From NCBI GenBank assembly GCA_002724925.1, contig PBQA01000006.1, positions 81,691-145,690 of the forward strand: DNA of 64,000 nucleotides. The letters run 5' to 3'. The notes beneath the pieces were generated by a model. That model was given only the letters and a program-made list of their open reading frames with translations, searched no databases and was not told the DNA's origin. The first letter of the stretch is position 1. Each line of letters opens with the position of its first letter. Positions 35,350 to 44,641 of the stretch are shown piece by piece. This stretch comes from Oceanospirillaceae bacterium (GTDB lineage Bacteria > Pseudomonadota > Gammaproteobacteria > Pseudomonadales > Oceanobacteraceae). The position numbers were made by a program, and so were the translations under genes.

Positions 35350-36639
35350 AAAAAAGACCTTCGAATTCCGCTGGAAGTTATATAATTTCTGTTTTTCCTG
35401 CGGCAATTCAGTGACCTGCCCTGCTTTAAAGCCGTGCTCAATAAACCAGTGTGCTGTACGCGTCGTCAGTACAAAAAGGCGGTTGTAATGACGTCTTTTC
35501 GCTTCCTGCTCAATTTGCTCAAGCAGTCTTTGGCCGCGGTTACTGCCGCGATAATCTCCGTGGACAGCGACGCAGGCCAGCTCGGCTTCGTCGTCTGAGT
35601 ACGGATAAAGTGCCGCGCAAGCGGTAATAAGGCCATCTCGCTCGATAACATAAAAACGATGAATTTCGGTTTCCAGTAATTCGCGCGAACGCCGCACAAG
35701 AATGCCGTCGTCTTCTAAGGGTTTCAGCAGATCAAGAATTCCCGCTACGTCGTCGATGTTAGCGGCGCGTAGCTGGTCATACGCATCCTGACTGATCAGG
35801 GTGCCGCTGCCTTCGCGGGTAAACAGCTCTTGTAGCAGGGCGCCATCAGTCTGGTAGCTCAACATATGGACCCGTGGCACGCCCTGACGTACACACCGCA
35901 GTGCCATATCGGCTTGCCAGCGCGGGCTGCCAGATAATGAGCCAAGTAAATCTTCCAGCTCGCGGCAGGTCAGGTCTTCCAGTGCTGTGCCATCTTCGTC
36001 GGTTAAGCCGTCGTTTTCACCAAAGGCGATCAGTTTATCGGCGCGCAAGGCAACGGCGGCATGGCGCGCAACATCCTCAACGCTCAGGTTAAACATCTCA
36101 CCAGAAGGGGAGTAACCCGAGCAGGACAAGAGCACGACATTCTGTTGATCCAACAGGTTGCTGACGGCCTGATCTTCAATACGACGAACTTCACCCGTGT
36201 GTTGATAATCGACACCATGGATGACACCAAGAGGCTTCGCCGTGACGAAATTACCGCTGACCACACGGATGCGGGCGCCGTGCATTGGCGATCCCGGAAT
36301 ACCGATTGATAGCCGGGATTCAATATCGGCTTTCACCATGCCAACCGCCGCTTTGACCGCGCGCAATGCCTCACCGTCGGTGATGCGCAGGTCATTGTGG
36401 AACTGGCTGGTAATATCCAGACGCTCCAGAACCGCATCGATCTGTGGTCGCGCACCGTGTACCAAAACGAGTCGCACACCCAGGCTGTTCAGCAGAGCAA
36501 TGTCCTGAACCAGAGTGTCGAAATTCGGGTGCAGCAAGGCATCGCCATCAAACATGATGACGAAGGTCTTGCCTCTGTGCGCATTGATGTACGGTGAGGA
36601 CTGGCGAAACCACTGTACGTATTCGGTGTTGTCGGTCAA
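35338..36639 (-). CDS. argA: N-acetylglutamate synthase
   Basis: ArgA acetylates glutamate, the first step of arginine biosynthesis. The 433-residue protein has an amino-acid-kinase-like N-terminal domain (TFVIMFDGDALLHPNFD, LVLVHGARPQID, VLLSCSGYSPSGEMFN) and a C-terminal GNAT domain (CVAVHGDYRGSNRGQRLLEQ, with the acetyl-CoA loop R/G-x-x-G). The same reading supports classical ArgA rather than a bifunctional ArgJ. argE lies upstream on the same strand, 194 bases away. Confidence 0.95.
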   Translation of the reverse strand: MTDNTEYVQWFRQSSPYINAHRGKTFVIMFDGDALLHPNFDTLVQDIALLNSLGVRLVLVHGARPQIDAVLERLDITSQFHNDLRITDGEALRAVKAAVGMVKADIESRLSIGIPGSPMHGARIRVVSGNFVTAKPLGVIHGVDYQHTGEVRRIEDQAVSNLLDQQNVVLLSCSGYSPSGEMFNLSVEDVARHAAVALRADKLIAFGENDGLTDEDGTALEDLTCRELEDLLGSLSGSPRWQADMALRCVRQGVPRVHMLSYQTDGALLQELFTREGSGTLISQDAYDQLRAANIDDVAGILDLLKPLEDDGILVRRSRELLETEIHRFYVIERDGLITACAALYPYSDDEAELACVAVHGDYRGSNRGQRLLEQIEQEAKRRHYNRLFVLTTRTAHWFIEHGFKAGQVTELPQEKQKLYNFQRNSKVFFKTL

Positions 36640-36744
36640 AACGGAACTTCCTGATTAATCCCGGCGGAAATTGGATCTGATAAGTCGCGGGAGCAGCAAG
36701 CATCAATTTCCACAGTGCCGTGATGTGGAAGAGTTGAGGCGGGC

Positions 36745-36794
36745 GTCTGCGCCATGGATGGCGCGGCCGAGCCTGCAGGGATGCATTCACGGCG
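36745..36794 (-). repeat. Paired-hairpin repeat unit (argA-argE spacer)
   Basis: Read on the minus strand it gives TGCA-TCCC-TGCA, then GGCTCGGCC, then GCGCCA-TCCA-TGGCGC. This is the same order, linker and loop sequences as the unit at 4353-4403, with different but still complementary stems. Confidence 0.8.
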
Positions 36795-36833
36795 TCCCGA
36801 CGAGTTATTCCATATCACGCTTATTCGTCTGAT

Positions 36834-37994
36834 TTAATCATGAGCAGAGGTCAGACAAAAGCGCTCAATCAGATTGCGCAGAATATTCACGCATGGCTCT
36901 ATCTGGTCCAGTGCCATAAATTCATCGACCTGGTGTGCCTGATCAATACTACCGGGGCCCAATACTACGGTTTCCATCCCCAGGTTCTGCAGAAACGGCG
37001 CCTCAGTGGCGTAGTTGACGGCGACACTAGTGTACCCGGTGAGACGCTCAGCTTCTTTGATCAGTGCGCTATTTTCGCTTTCGGCAAAGGGCTCAACACC
37101 TGAAAATAACTGTTCAAAGGACATTTCCACATTGTTCTGAGCGGCAATTGGGTTCATACGTCGGCGAATTTCTTCGCGTAAATCATCATTACTCATACCG
37201 GGCAGTGCACGTAAATCGAAGGCCAGTTCACAGCTTCCACAAATGCGGTTGGGGTTATCACCGCCGTGAATACAGCCAAGGTTCAGGGTCGGTGTCTGCA
37301 CTGCAAAATGCGCATCGCGATAATTTTCAGCCAGCTCTGCACGGAGACTTTTCAGCTCACCCATGACCTCATGCACGGCATCCATTGCATTGATGCCCAG
37401 TGCTGGGTTGGACGAATGCCCGGCCCGACCTGTTACGCGGATGCTGTCCATGATGATGCCCTTGTGCATGCGCACAGGACGCAGACTGGAAGGCTCACCG
37501 ATAACCGCATAACGACCGCCGGGGCCAGTGCTTTGGCTGAGTGCACGGGCGCCACTCATCGAACACTCTTCATCTGCCGTCGCCAGGATCATCAAGGGCT
37601 GGTGGAATGTTTTGTCGCGAACCTGTTCTAATGCTTCCAGTGCCAGGGCAAAGAAGCCCTTCATGTCGCAGGTACCCAGTCCGTAGAGTTTGCCGTCGCG
37701 TTCTGTCAGAGTGAACGGGTCGGAAGTCCACTTTTCAGGATTGCAGGGTACGGTGTCGGTGTGACCACTGAGTACGAGGCCGCCCGGCCCGCGGCCGTAG
37801 GTCGCCAGCAGGTTGAATTTCCCCGGATGGCCCGCAATCGGCATAATAGAAACCTCGAAGCCGAGATCCCGGCACCAGCCTGCCAGCAGGTTGATTACAC
37901 CTTCGTTACTTTGATCGTATTCGGGTAATACAGAGCTGATACTGTTCTCAGCGATAAGAGCCGAGAGCTTTTCGAGCGTGGAGGGCAGCGGCAT
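36834..37994 (-). CDS. argE: Acetylornithine deacetylase
   Basis: ArgE hydrolyses N2-acetylornithine to ornithine in the linear arginine pathway. It is a di-zinc M20 peptidase. The 386-residue protein shows VLSGHTDTVP (His/Asp ligands), ATADEECSMSGA (Glu-Glu catalytic pair), GRAGHSSNP of the lid domain and GPGSIDQAHQVDEFM (His ligand). The start at 37994 gives the normal family length and is preceded by AAGGATAAGG; the open frame continues 57 codons upstream through a hydrophobic stretch overlapping the divergent CYTH gene and is rejected. Confidence 0.94.
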   Translation of the reverse strand: MPLPSTLEKLSALIAENSISSVLPEYDQSNEGVINLLAGWCRDLGFEVSIMPIAGHPGKFNLLATYGRGPGGLVLSGHTDTVPCNPEKWTSDPFTLTERDGKLYGLGTCDMKGFFALALEALEQVRDKTFHQPLMILATADEECSMSGARALSQSTGPGGRYAVIGEPSSLRPVRMHKGIIMDSIRVTGRAGHSSNPALGINAMDAVHEVMGELKSLRAELAENYRDAHFAVQTPTLNLGCIHGGDNPNRICGSCELAFDLRALPGMSNDDLREEIRRRMNPIAAQNNVEMSFEQLFSGVEPFAESENSALIKEAERLTGYTSVAVNYATEAPFLQNLGMETVVLGPGSIDQAHQVDEFMALDQIEPCVNILRNLIERFCLTSAHD

Positions 37995-38055
37995 GATGGC
38001 CTTATCCTTGATGATCTTAAACTGCAAAAATACAGCGACGTAAAACAATAGCGCG

Positions 38056-39072
38056 ATGGCAAAAGAAATTGAACTGAAACTCAGGCTCCTGCCTGAACAT
38101 ATCCCTGCGCTGGTCAGTTGGCTTGATAACAAAGCGACAGCAACGGGCCAGAAAACGCTGAACAACGATTATTTTGATACGCCTGAGCTGGCGCTGTCCG
38201 CCGCGCATTCCGCATTAAGAATACGCTCGACGAACTCGGGATTTGAACAGACTTTCAAGGCCCGCAGCCAGTCCAGCAGTGGCGTACAGGTGCGTCATGA
38301 ATGGAACTGGCCACTCGCTGAGAGAGCGCTTGATTCATCACGACTGGCGTTGTCGGAAGTTCAGGTCTGCTGGCCTGACTCCGCATCAACCGATGAACTT
38401 CAGACCGTATTCAGCACCGACTTTGAACGTCGTAGCTGGCTGTATACCGCTGCGGAAGGCTCGGAGATTGAAGTGGTTATCGATCAGGGCAGCATTCTTG
38501 CCAACGGTCAGTCTGAACCGCTGTGTGAGTTGGAGCTTGAATTAGTTTCCGGCGATGACACTGCAATGTGGCCGCTGGCGGAAGTGCTGCACTCGGTATC
38601 GCCTTTGTGGCTGAGTGACATTTCCAAAGCAGAGCGTGGATACCGCCTCGCCGGGGTGGCATCAGAATCGTTCCATAATACCGAAGTTGATGCCCGGGGA
38701 GCTGGCCTGGCCGAGCAGGCGTTTGATCTGCAGCGGGCGCTTGAATATTACTTGTGGGGCGAGGGTGATCTGGCGACCATCTGGCAGCTGGGGTTCCCAC
38801 TCTCGGTACTTTCCGGTGTCAGTGACGCGCTAACACTTTTGCTTGAGCAGACACTGACTGAGGCGCCTGCTGATCTTGTCCACGATAAAACAGCTGCACG
38901 GGCGCTGACAGAGGCGGTTCAGCAAGTAGCCCGACTGTGCTCTGATTCGCAACCTGTTAATGAAAGCGTGCGTGACCTCTGGCTTGAGGCTCGCAGCCGG
39001 GGGGGGGATGTGATTGAATGCAGTGATACATCATCGTTATCAACTTCACTGAAGCAGCTATTCAAGGATTAA
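38056..39072 (+). CDS. ygiF: CYTH-domain inorganic triphosphatase (YgiF-like)
   Basis: The 338-residue protein starts MAKEIELKLRL, the E-x-E-x-K metal/phosphate motif of CYTH tunnel enzymes, followed by NNDYFDTPELAL, LRIRSTNSGFEQTFKAR and LCELELELVSGD. These indicate a triphosphate-binding tunnel covering residues 1-200, as in E. coli YgiF (inorganic triphosphatase). The C-terminal 140 residues correspond to a shortened, weakly conserved CHAD-like helical region; E. coli YgiF is about 100 residues longer. It is divergent from argE and is followed 3 bases later by the ATPase gene. Confidence 0.85.
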   Translation: MAKEIELKLRLLPEHIPALVSWLDNKATATGQKTLNNDYFDTPELALSAAHSALRIRSTNSGFEQTFKARSQSSSGVQVRHEWNWPLAERALDSSRLALSEVQVCWPDSASTDELQTVFSTDFERRSWLYTAAEGSEIEVVIDQGSILANGQSEPLCELELELVSGDDTAMWPLAEVLHSVSPLWLSDISKAERGYRLAGVASESFHNTEVDARGAGLAEQAFDLQRALEYYLWGEGDLATIWQLGFPLSVLSGVSDALTLLLEQTLTEAPADLVHDKTAARALTEAVQQVARLCSDSQPVNESVRDLWLEARSRGGDVIECSDTSSLSTSLKQLFKD

Positions 39073-39075
39073 TGC

Positions 39076-40851
39076 ATGCAGGCGACGCCAGACCGGGTAA
39101 TCAATCTGTCGACACTGGTGAGTGATCTACACCGCGATGGCTTGCTGACAGACGAAGATCATCAGCTGGCATTGACGATTCGCCGGGGCACGGATGAAGC
39201 TGCTTTGCATCCTTTGACCCTGATCGCCCGCCAGCGCTACAAAGATGCACGCAGCGATGGCAAGGTGCTCAGCGAGCACGCTCTGACCGAGTGGCTGGCT
39301 GAACGTGAGTCGATGGATGTTATTAACATTGACCCGCTGGAGATCAATGTCTCGGCTGTGACTGAAGTGATGTCTTACGCCTTCTCAGAGCGTCATAAAA
39401 TCCTTGCAGTGAAGGTCGGCACCGATGACGTCGTCGTGGCCTGCACCGATCCGGATTCATCCAGTTGGGTGGGTGATCTGGAGCATGTCACCCGGCGTAA
39501 TGTGAAACGGGTGTTAGCTTCGCCTTCTGATATCAGTCGTTATCGGGTTGAGTTTTATCAGTTGGCAAATTCCGTCTCGAAAGCACGCAAAGATCATTCT
39601 GGCATCAGTTCGGTGCAGAACCTTGAGTCGATGCTGGAGTTGGGCAAAGCCAAGGCCCCCGACGCCAACGATGAGCACATCGTCAATATTGTCGATTGGT
39701 TATTGCAATACGCGTTTGACCAGCGTGCCAGTGATATTCACCTCGAACCACGTCGTGAGACCACGCATGTGCGTTTCCGTATTGATGGTGTTCTGCACAA
39801 TGTCTACGAGTTGCCCGCAGCGGTAGGTATGGCCGTTATTGCACGGGTTAAATCACTGGGGCGCATGAACATCGCGGAAAAGCGCAAGCCTCAGGACAGC
39901 CGTCTGAAGACTAAAACACCTGAAGGTGATGAGGTTGAACTTCGCCTGTCGACGCTGCCAACCGCTTTCGGTGAAAAAATGGTGATGCGTGTCTTTGACC
40001 CTCAGGTACTGATGCGCAGTTTCTCTGAAATGGGGTTTGGCCGCGAAGACCGTCGTCGCTGGTCAGAAATGACTGATAACAATCACGGCATTATCTTCGT
40101 AACTGGGCCTACGGGGTCAGGTAAAACGACGACCCTGTATTCCACACTGCGTCAGCTCGCCACCAGTGAAGTGAACGTATCTACTATCGAAGACCCGATT
40201 GAAATGGTTGAGCCTGCGTTTAACCAGATGCAGGTCAACCCAACGATTGACCTGACCTTTGCGTCAGGGGTTCGCGCTCTGCTGCGTCAGGACCCGGACA
40301 TTATTATGGTGGGTGAGGTGCGCGACCTTGAGACGGCCGAGATCGCCGTACAGGCTGCGCTTACCGGACACCTTGTTCTGTCGACACTTCACACCAATGA
40401 TGCGCCTTCGGCCTTTACTCGCTTACAGGAACTGGGACTGCCTGCTTACCTGATTCGCTCCAGTGTGATCGGTGTTATGGCCCAGCGCCTGGTGCGTACT
40501 TTGTGCCCACACTGCAAAGAAAAACAGCCTGTCGACGAGAAGGTCTGGAAGCAGCTGACCGCACCATGGCTCATGAAAACGCCAGAACACATCTATACTG
40601 CAAAAGGATGTCTGGAATGTCGTGGGACAGGTTACCTCGGGCGAATGGGGATATACGAAGTGATGCCTCTTTCAGAGTCTCTCGAGCCCCATATTAATGA
40701 ATCAACGGATTACCAGAAGCTGCGTCAGGCAGCGATGAAGGAAGGGATGCACAGCCTGCGCCTGAGTGGTGCTCATAAAGTCGCCGCAGGCATGACAACG
40801 ATTGCAGAGGTCATGCGGGTCGCCCCAGCGAGCAGAGCGTTGTCTCAGTAG
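39076..40851 (+). CDS. GspE/PilB-type secretion or pilus ATPase
   Basis: The 591-residue ATPase has an N-terminal MshEN/GspE-N-like domain (residues about 50-165) and then the hexameric core. The Walker A motif is FVTGPTGSGKTTT, the Asp box is STIEDPIE, and the Walker B region is RQDPDIIMVGEVRDLETAE, with the His box LVLSTLHTNDAPSAFTRL. The zinc-binding tetracysteine is C-P-H-C ... CLECRGTG. These are extension-type ATPases of type II secretion or type IV pili. No pilin, inner-membrane platform or secretin gene is adjacent, so its machine is elsewhere. It follows the CYTH gene after 3 bases. Confidence 0.9.
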   Translation: MQATPDRVINLSTLVSDLHRDGLLTDEDHQLALTIRRGTDEAALHPLTLIARQRYKDARSDGKVLSEHALTEWLAERESMDVINIDPLEINVSAVTEVMSYAFSERHKILAVKVGTDDVVVACTDPDSSSWVGDLEHVTRRNVKRVLASPSDISRYRVEFYQLANSVSKARKDHSGISSVQNLESMLELGKAKAPDANDEHIVNIVDWLLQYAFDQRASDIHLEPRRETTHVRFRIDGVLHNVYELPAAVGMAVIARVKSLGRMNIAEKRKPQDSRLKTKTPEGDEVELRLSTLPTAFGEKMVMRVFDPQVLMRSFSEMGFGREDRRRWSEMTDNNHGIIFVTGPTGSGKTTTLYSTLRQLATSEVNVSTIEDPIEMVEPAFNQMQVNPTIDLTFASGVRALLRQDPDIIMVGEVRDLETAEIAVQAALTGHLVLSTLHTNDAPSAFTRLQELGLPAYLIRSSVIGVMAQRLVRTLCPHCKEKQPVDEKVWKQLTAPWLMKTPEHIYTAKGCLECRGTGYLGRMGIYEVMPLSESLEPHINESTDYQKLRQAAMKEGMHSLRLSGAHKVAAGMTTIAEVMRVAPASRALSQ

Positions 40852-40948
40852 TTGAGAGCCGTAAAGGCAGTAAAATAGTCGCATTGAATAATCCGGCCTG
40901 AGCGTCCAGAATGCTGGCCTGAAATTAACGAGAATATGGCAGTTATTT

Positions 40949-41443
40949 GTGAGTAGTTCCCTTCCACCCATCATTGACGTCGAAGCCTCTGGATTTGGCC
41001 GGGGGAGTTTCCCCATCGAAATCGGCTTTGCTCTCGAAGACCGGGAAGTGCACAGCTATCTCATCAAGCCTGTCAGTCACTGGACGCACTGGTCAGAAGA
41101 GGCCGAAGCGATCCACGGCATCAGCCGCGACAAACTTGAGCAGGAAGGTCTGAGCATTCGTGATGTCGCCCTGCTACTCAATGAGCATCTTTTCAACAAA
41201 ACACTTTATTCAGATGCATGGAGCTTTGACAGCTCCTGGATTGGTCGCCTGTTTGAAGAGGCGGAGCTGGTTCAACGCTTTCGCATCGAAACCATCAATA
41301 AACTTCTGACGATGGAAGAAATGGAGCGCTGGGCAGACACCAAATGCACACTCTGGAATGAGTTAGATGTCGACCGCCACCGCGCTGCCAATGATGTAAA
41401 GGTGTTGCAAGAGACATTCTTGCGGGTCGTTGGCGACATGTAA
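40949..41443 (+). CDS. DEDDh-type 3'-5' exonuclease family protein
   Basis: The 164-residue protein shows exonuclease motif I (IIDVEASGFG, Asp and Glu), a central YSDAWSFDSSWI (Asp of motif II) and the motif III H-R-A-A-N-D-V (His and Asp) near residue 150. The four acidic metal ligands and the general-base histidine of DnaQ-like DEDDh nucleases are therefore present. It is shorter than RNase T. The start is a GTG at 40949; an ATG at 40936 is out of frame. Physiological substrate unknown. Confidence 0.8.
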   Translation: MSSSLPPIIDVEASGFGRGSFPIEIGFALEDREVHSYLIKPVSHWTHWSEEAEAIHGISRDKLEQEGLSIRDVALLLNEHLFNKTLYSDAWSFDSSWIGRLFEEAELVQRFRIETINKLLTMEEMERWADTKCTLWNELDVDRHRAANDVKVLQETFLRVVGDM

Positions 41444-41532
41444 CCTCCATCGGTCTGTCATTTTATTTTCGTGACGCAAAACATCTAGGTCTGATGGTTT
41501 TTATTGGGCCGTTTTTTCTTCAATTACTCTAA

Positions 41533-41552
41533 ATGACATCCCTAAATGTCAT
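41533..41552. promoter_or_regulatory. Candidate operator upstream of the haem peroxidase
   Basis: ATGACATCCCTAAATGTCAT is a perfect 7-bp inverted repeat with a 6-base spacer, 70 bases before the start codon. Its size and position suit a dimeric repressor or activator. The binding protein is unknown. Confidence 0.5.
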
Positions 41553-41621
41553 ATCCCTGTGATTCACTTCTTCTCCGGTCTGGATAGACCACATTAAAAA
41601 AACAAAAATGAAGGAGACAAT

Positions 41622-44375
41622 ATGAGCATCTGGGTAACCTGGCCTGGCTTGGTGAAATTCGGGACGCTGGGTATTACTGCCGGCCTTCTTACGCTCGCCG
41701 TGGAACGAAATGAACTGTTTGAAAACAACCTGTTTGATTTCGAACGCTGGGATGAATACAACGCCGACATCGACTGTAATGAGCGCAGCCTGACTGCCCG
41801 TATGGAAGACGGTACCTGTAACATTCTTGAAAATCCTGCTGAGGGTTCAGCCAACCGTCGTTTCGGCCGTAACGTGGAGCTTGACGCAGCGCACGGCGAA
41901 ACAGACACGTTGCTTAGCCCTAACCCTCGCGATATCAGTAACTCACTGATGGCTCGCGATGAATTTAAACCTGCACCTACGTTGAACTTTATCGCCGCAG
42001 CATGGATTCAGTTCATGACGCACGACTGGTTCAGTCACGGTGATGGTTCTACTACCGACTATATCGATGTTGAACTGCCTGCTGGCGACAGTCGCGGTAC
42101 TGGCACAATGTCGATCCGTCGCACCCTCCCTGATCCGACACGCATCGCAGCTGAAGATGAAGCTGGCTTACCGGATGCTTACCTGAACGAGAATACTCAC
42201 TGGTGGGATGGTTCTCAGATCTATGGCAGCAATCTGGAAACGCTGAATACACTGCGCGAATTCCAGGGCGGCCGTATGCTGGTGAACTCTGATGGGTCAC
42301 TGCCTCGCGACTTTTTCTCAGGTGTGCCGAAAACCGGTTTCACTGATAACTGGTGGCTGGGTCTGAGTATGCTGCACCAGTTGTTCGTAAAAGAGCACAA
42401 TGCGGTTGCAGAAATGCTGGCGGCGACTTACCCGGAAAAAGACGACCAGTGGCTGTTCGATAAAGCGCGTCTGGTAATCTCTGCCCTGATGGCTAAGATT
42501 CACACCGTTGAGTGGACGCCAGCCATCATTGCTAACCCAGTAACCGAGCGCGCGATGTACGCAAACTGGTGGGGTCTGGTTGGTAATGCTGAGGCACGTG
42601 ATAAGTACGGTGCAGAATTCGACAAGCTGGCCGAAGATCTGGCGAAGTCTGATTCCTGGGTTCGTCGTATTCTCGGCCTCGATCCTAAAATGTCAGAAGC
42701 GCTGGATAACGGTAAAGCCATTGAATGGGCTGTGACTGGTCTGGCCGGTGCCCGTAACTCTGATAATGCCGGTGTGCCATTCACACTGACCGAAGAGTTC
42801 GTCGCGGTTTACCGTATGCACCCACTGCTGCGTGACACCGTTGATGTCTATGACATCGGTTCAAACGTGGTATCTGAGAGCATCCCACTGACTGAAACCC
42901 GCGATGGCGATGCAGAAGATATTCTTGATGACCAGGGCGGCGACCGTCTGTGGTACTCCTTTGGTGTTACTCTGCCGGGTGCCCTGACTCTGCGTAACTA
43001 TCCGGAATTCCTGCGTGACCTGTATGTACCGGGGCGTGGTGTGATTGACCTTGCAACCATCGATATCATTCGTGATCGTGAGCGCGGTGTACCTCGCTAC
43101 AACGAGTTCCGTCGCCAGATTGGCCTGACCCCAATCAATGACTTCACTGATCTGACCGATGATGCTGAAATCGTTTCTGAACTACGTCGTCTGTACGACA
43201 ACGATGTTGAGAAAATTGATGCGCTCGTAGGTCAGCTGGCTGAAACCGTTCGCCCTGAAGGCTTTGGCTTCGGTGAAACGGCGTTCCAGATTTTCATCAT
43301 GAATGCGTCGCGTCGTATTATCGCTGACCGTTTTTATACCGCTGACTACAACCCTGAAACGTACACTCAGGAAGGTTATGACTGGGTAGAAAACACCACC
43401 ATGGTTGATGTGCTTAAGCGTCATTATCCAGCATTGGATCTGTCTCTGGTGGGTGTTGATAACGCGTTCAAGCCTTGGGGGCTGAACATTCCTGCGGATT
43501 ACGACAACTGGGCGGCGTGCGATAAGCAGTCACTGTTGTGGACCAACGGTGTGAAGCGTACTGAATATGCTGCGGATGAACGTCCTGAAATTCCACCGGT
43601 TGATATTGGTGGTCTGATCAGCAGTGTTATTTCTGACAAAGTGAAGTACGTAGGTGATGTTGCTCCTGTGGGGCACGCTAAGCCAATTCACCCACACGGT
43701 GCGATGGCAAAAGTGGCGTTTAATTCAACGGGTAACCACCCATACACTGGCGTATTCGAGGGCAACGAATGTGGCCTGCTGCGTCTGTCTGTAACGGGTG
43801 ATCCGGCGGATCGCGGGTTTGCTCCTGGTTTTGCCTGGAAGACTCTGATTGACGGTCAGCCGTCTGAGAATATTTCAGCGCTGTATACCCTGTCAGGTCA
43901 GGCCGACAATCACGATTTCTTCGCTAACGAGCTGTCGAACTACGTGAGCCTTGAAGCGAATGACACACTGGGTTCAAGCCTGCTGTTCTCATTCGTGACC
44001 AGCAAACCAACCCTGGTTGTGGCAAACGCCATGGCAGAAACACAATCTGACGGTTCGGCTGAAGCCAGCCCTGTGTCGCCGACTCAGGTGTACTTCGTAC
44101 CAACTGCCGAAGTACGTGGTCTTTTTGCTGAGGGCGAACATGACTTCCGTGATGACCTGCTGAGCCTGCCAGAAGGCACTAAGTTGTACGATGTTTATGC
44201 GACCGATATGGAGATTAAATCTTCTATCTGGCCTTCCCGTCAGCAACGCCTGCAGGATGAACGCCGTGACGATGCAGTTAAGATCGGTGAAATGGTTCTG
44301 ACATCCGAGTTCACTACTTCAGTATTCGGTGACTCTGGCGTGTTCTTCAAGCATCAGCGTTACGAAGATCGTTAA
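41622..44375 (+). CDS. Alpha-dioxygenase-like haem peroxidase with catalase-like C-terminal domain
   Basis: The 917-residue protein belongs to the animal-type haem peroxidase superfamily. Within it, it resembles fatty-acid alpha-dioxygenases: AAWIQFMTHDWFSHG with distal His134, HWWDGSQIYGS, LFVKEHNAVAEML, and VAVYRMHPLL with Tyr397 and His400, the Tyr/proximal-His spacing of alpha-dioxygenases. These enzymes add O2 at C2 of fatty acids. After about residue 660 a second region begins (HPHGAMAKVAF, LLRLSVTGDPADRGFAPGFA, DNHDFF). Its order matches the catalase core (HAKG ... RFS ... RGFAVK ... FF), but no clear C-terminal haem-ligand tyrosine follows. There is no obvious signal peptide. AAGGAGA precedes the start and codon bias is high, suggesting strong expression. 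Substrate is inferred, not shown. Confidence 0.8.
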   Translation: MSIWVTWPGLVKFGTLGITAGLLTLAVERNELFENNLFDFERWDEYNADIDCNERSLTARMEDGTCNILENPAEGSANRRFGRNVELDAAHGETDTLLSPNPRDISNSLMARDEFKPAPTLNFIAAAWIQFMTHDWFSHGDGSTTDYIDVELPAGDSRGTGTMSIRRTLPDPTRIAAEDEAGLPDAYLNENTHWWDGSQIYGSNLETLNTLREFQGGRMLVNSDGSLPRDFFSGVPKTGFTDNWWLGLSMLHQLFVKEHNAVAEMLAATYPEKDDQWLFDKARLVISALMAKIHTVEWTPAIIANPVTERAMYANWWGLVGNAEARDKYGAEFDKLAEDLAKSDSWVRRILGLDPKMSEALDNGKAIEWAVTGLAGARNSDNAGVPFTLTEEFVAVYRMHPLLRDTVDVYDIGSNVVSESIPLTETRDGDAEDILDDQGGDRLWYSFGVTLPGALTLRNYPEFLRDLYVPGRGVIDLATIDIIRDRERGVPRYNEFRRQIGLTPINDFTDLTDDAEIVSELRRLYDNDVEKIDALVGQLAETVRPEGFGFGETAFQIFIMNASRRIIADRFYTADYNPETYTQEGYDWVENTTMVDVLKRHYPALDLSLVGVDNAFKPWGLNIPADYDNWAACDKQSLLWTNGVKRTEYAADERPEIPPVDIGGLISSVISDKVKYVGDVAPVGHAKPIHPHGAMAKVAFNSTGNHPYTGVFEGNECGLLRLSVTGDPADRGFAPGFAWKTLIDGQPSENISALYTLSGQADNHDFFANELSNYVSLEANDTLGSSLLFSFVTSKPTLVVANAMAETQSDGSAEASPVSPTQVYFVPTAEVRGLFAEGEHDFRDDLLSLPEGTKLYDVYATDMEIKSSIWPSRQQRLQDERRDDAVKIGEMVLTSEFTTSVFGDSGVFFKHQRYEDR

Positions 44376-44393
44376 TACGTTGAACTATAAAAG

Positions 44394-44419
44394 GGCCGGG
44401 TATTCTCCCGGCCTTTTTT
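44394..44419 (+). terminator. Terminator of the haem peroxidase gene
   Basis: GGCCGGG pairs with CCCGGCC over a 6-base loop, followed by six T residues. Confidence 0.9.
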
Positions 44420-44486
44420 ATGGGTTTTATTCTGATGAATCGGCCAGACGATTCAGTCCTGCTTGAAAAATCTTTTCTGGAGTCCG

Positions 44487-44503
44487 TGTTGCTCTTTGGT
44501 GCA
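44487..44503. promoter_or_regulatory. Candidate NtrC half-site upstream of atzF
   Basis: TGTTGCTCTTTGGTGCA has a good right half (TTGGTGCA) of the NtrC consensus but a poor left half. It lies about 150 bases upstream of the sigma-54 promoter at 44642, a usual enhancer distance. Confidence 0.3.
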
Positions 44504-44602
44504 AGTCAGGTATTTCGCGCTTTCTTCTAAAGCGTCGTCCGGGTTCAGCCGTACTTCCTGTATGCGAACGAAGTAACCTTCTCTTAATAAATGCTATAAA
44601 AA

Positions 44603-44616
44603 TCATAACGTTATGA
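44603..44616. promoter_or_regulatory. Perfect palindrome in the atzF upstream region
   Basis: TCATAACGTTATGA is a 14-bp perfect palindrome 26 bases before the sigma-54 element. It may be an operator; the ligand protein is unknown. Confidence 0.35.
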
Positions 44617-44641
44617 ATTTTCCTGCCTGAGCTGACGAATC

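Noticed and set aside
37995..38165. N-terminal membrane extension of ArgE (57 extra residues)
   Set aside because: Extended frame overlaps the divergent CYTH gene; normal ArgE length and a Shine-Dalgarno sequence support the start at 37994.
39076..40851. A complete type II secretion or type IV pilus locus
   Set aside because: Only the ATPase is present; flanking genes (CYTH, exonuclease) are unrelated.
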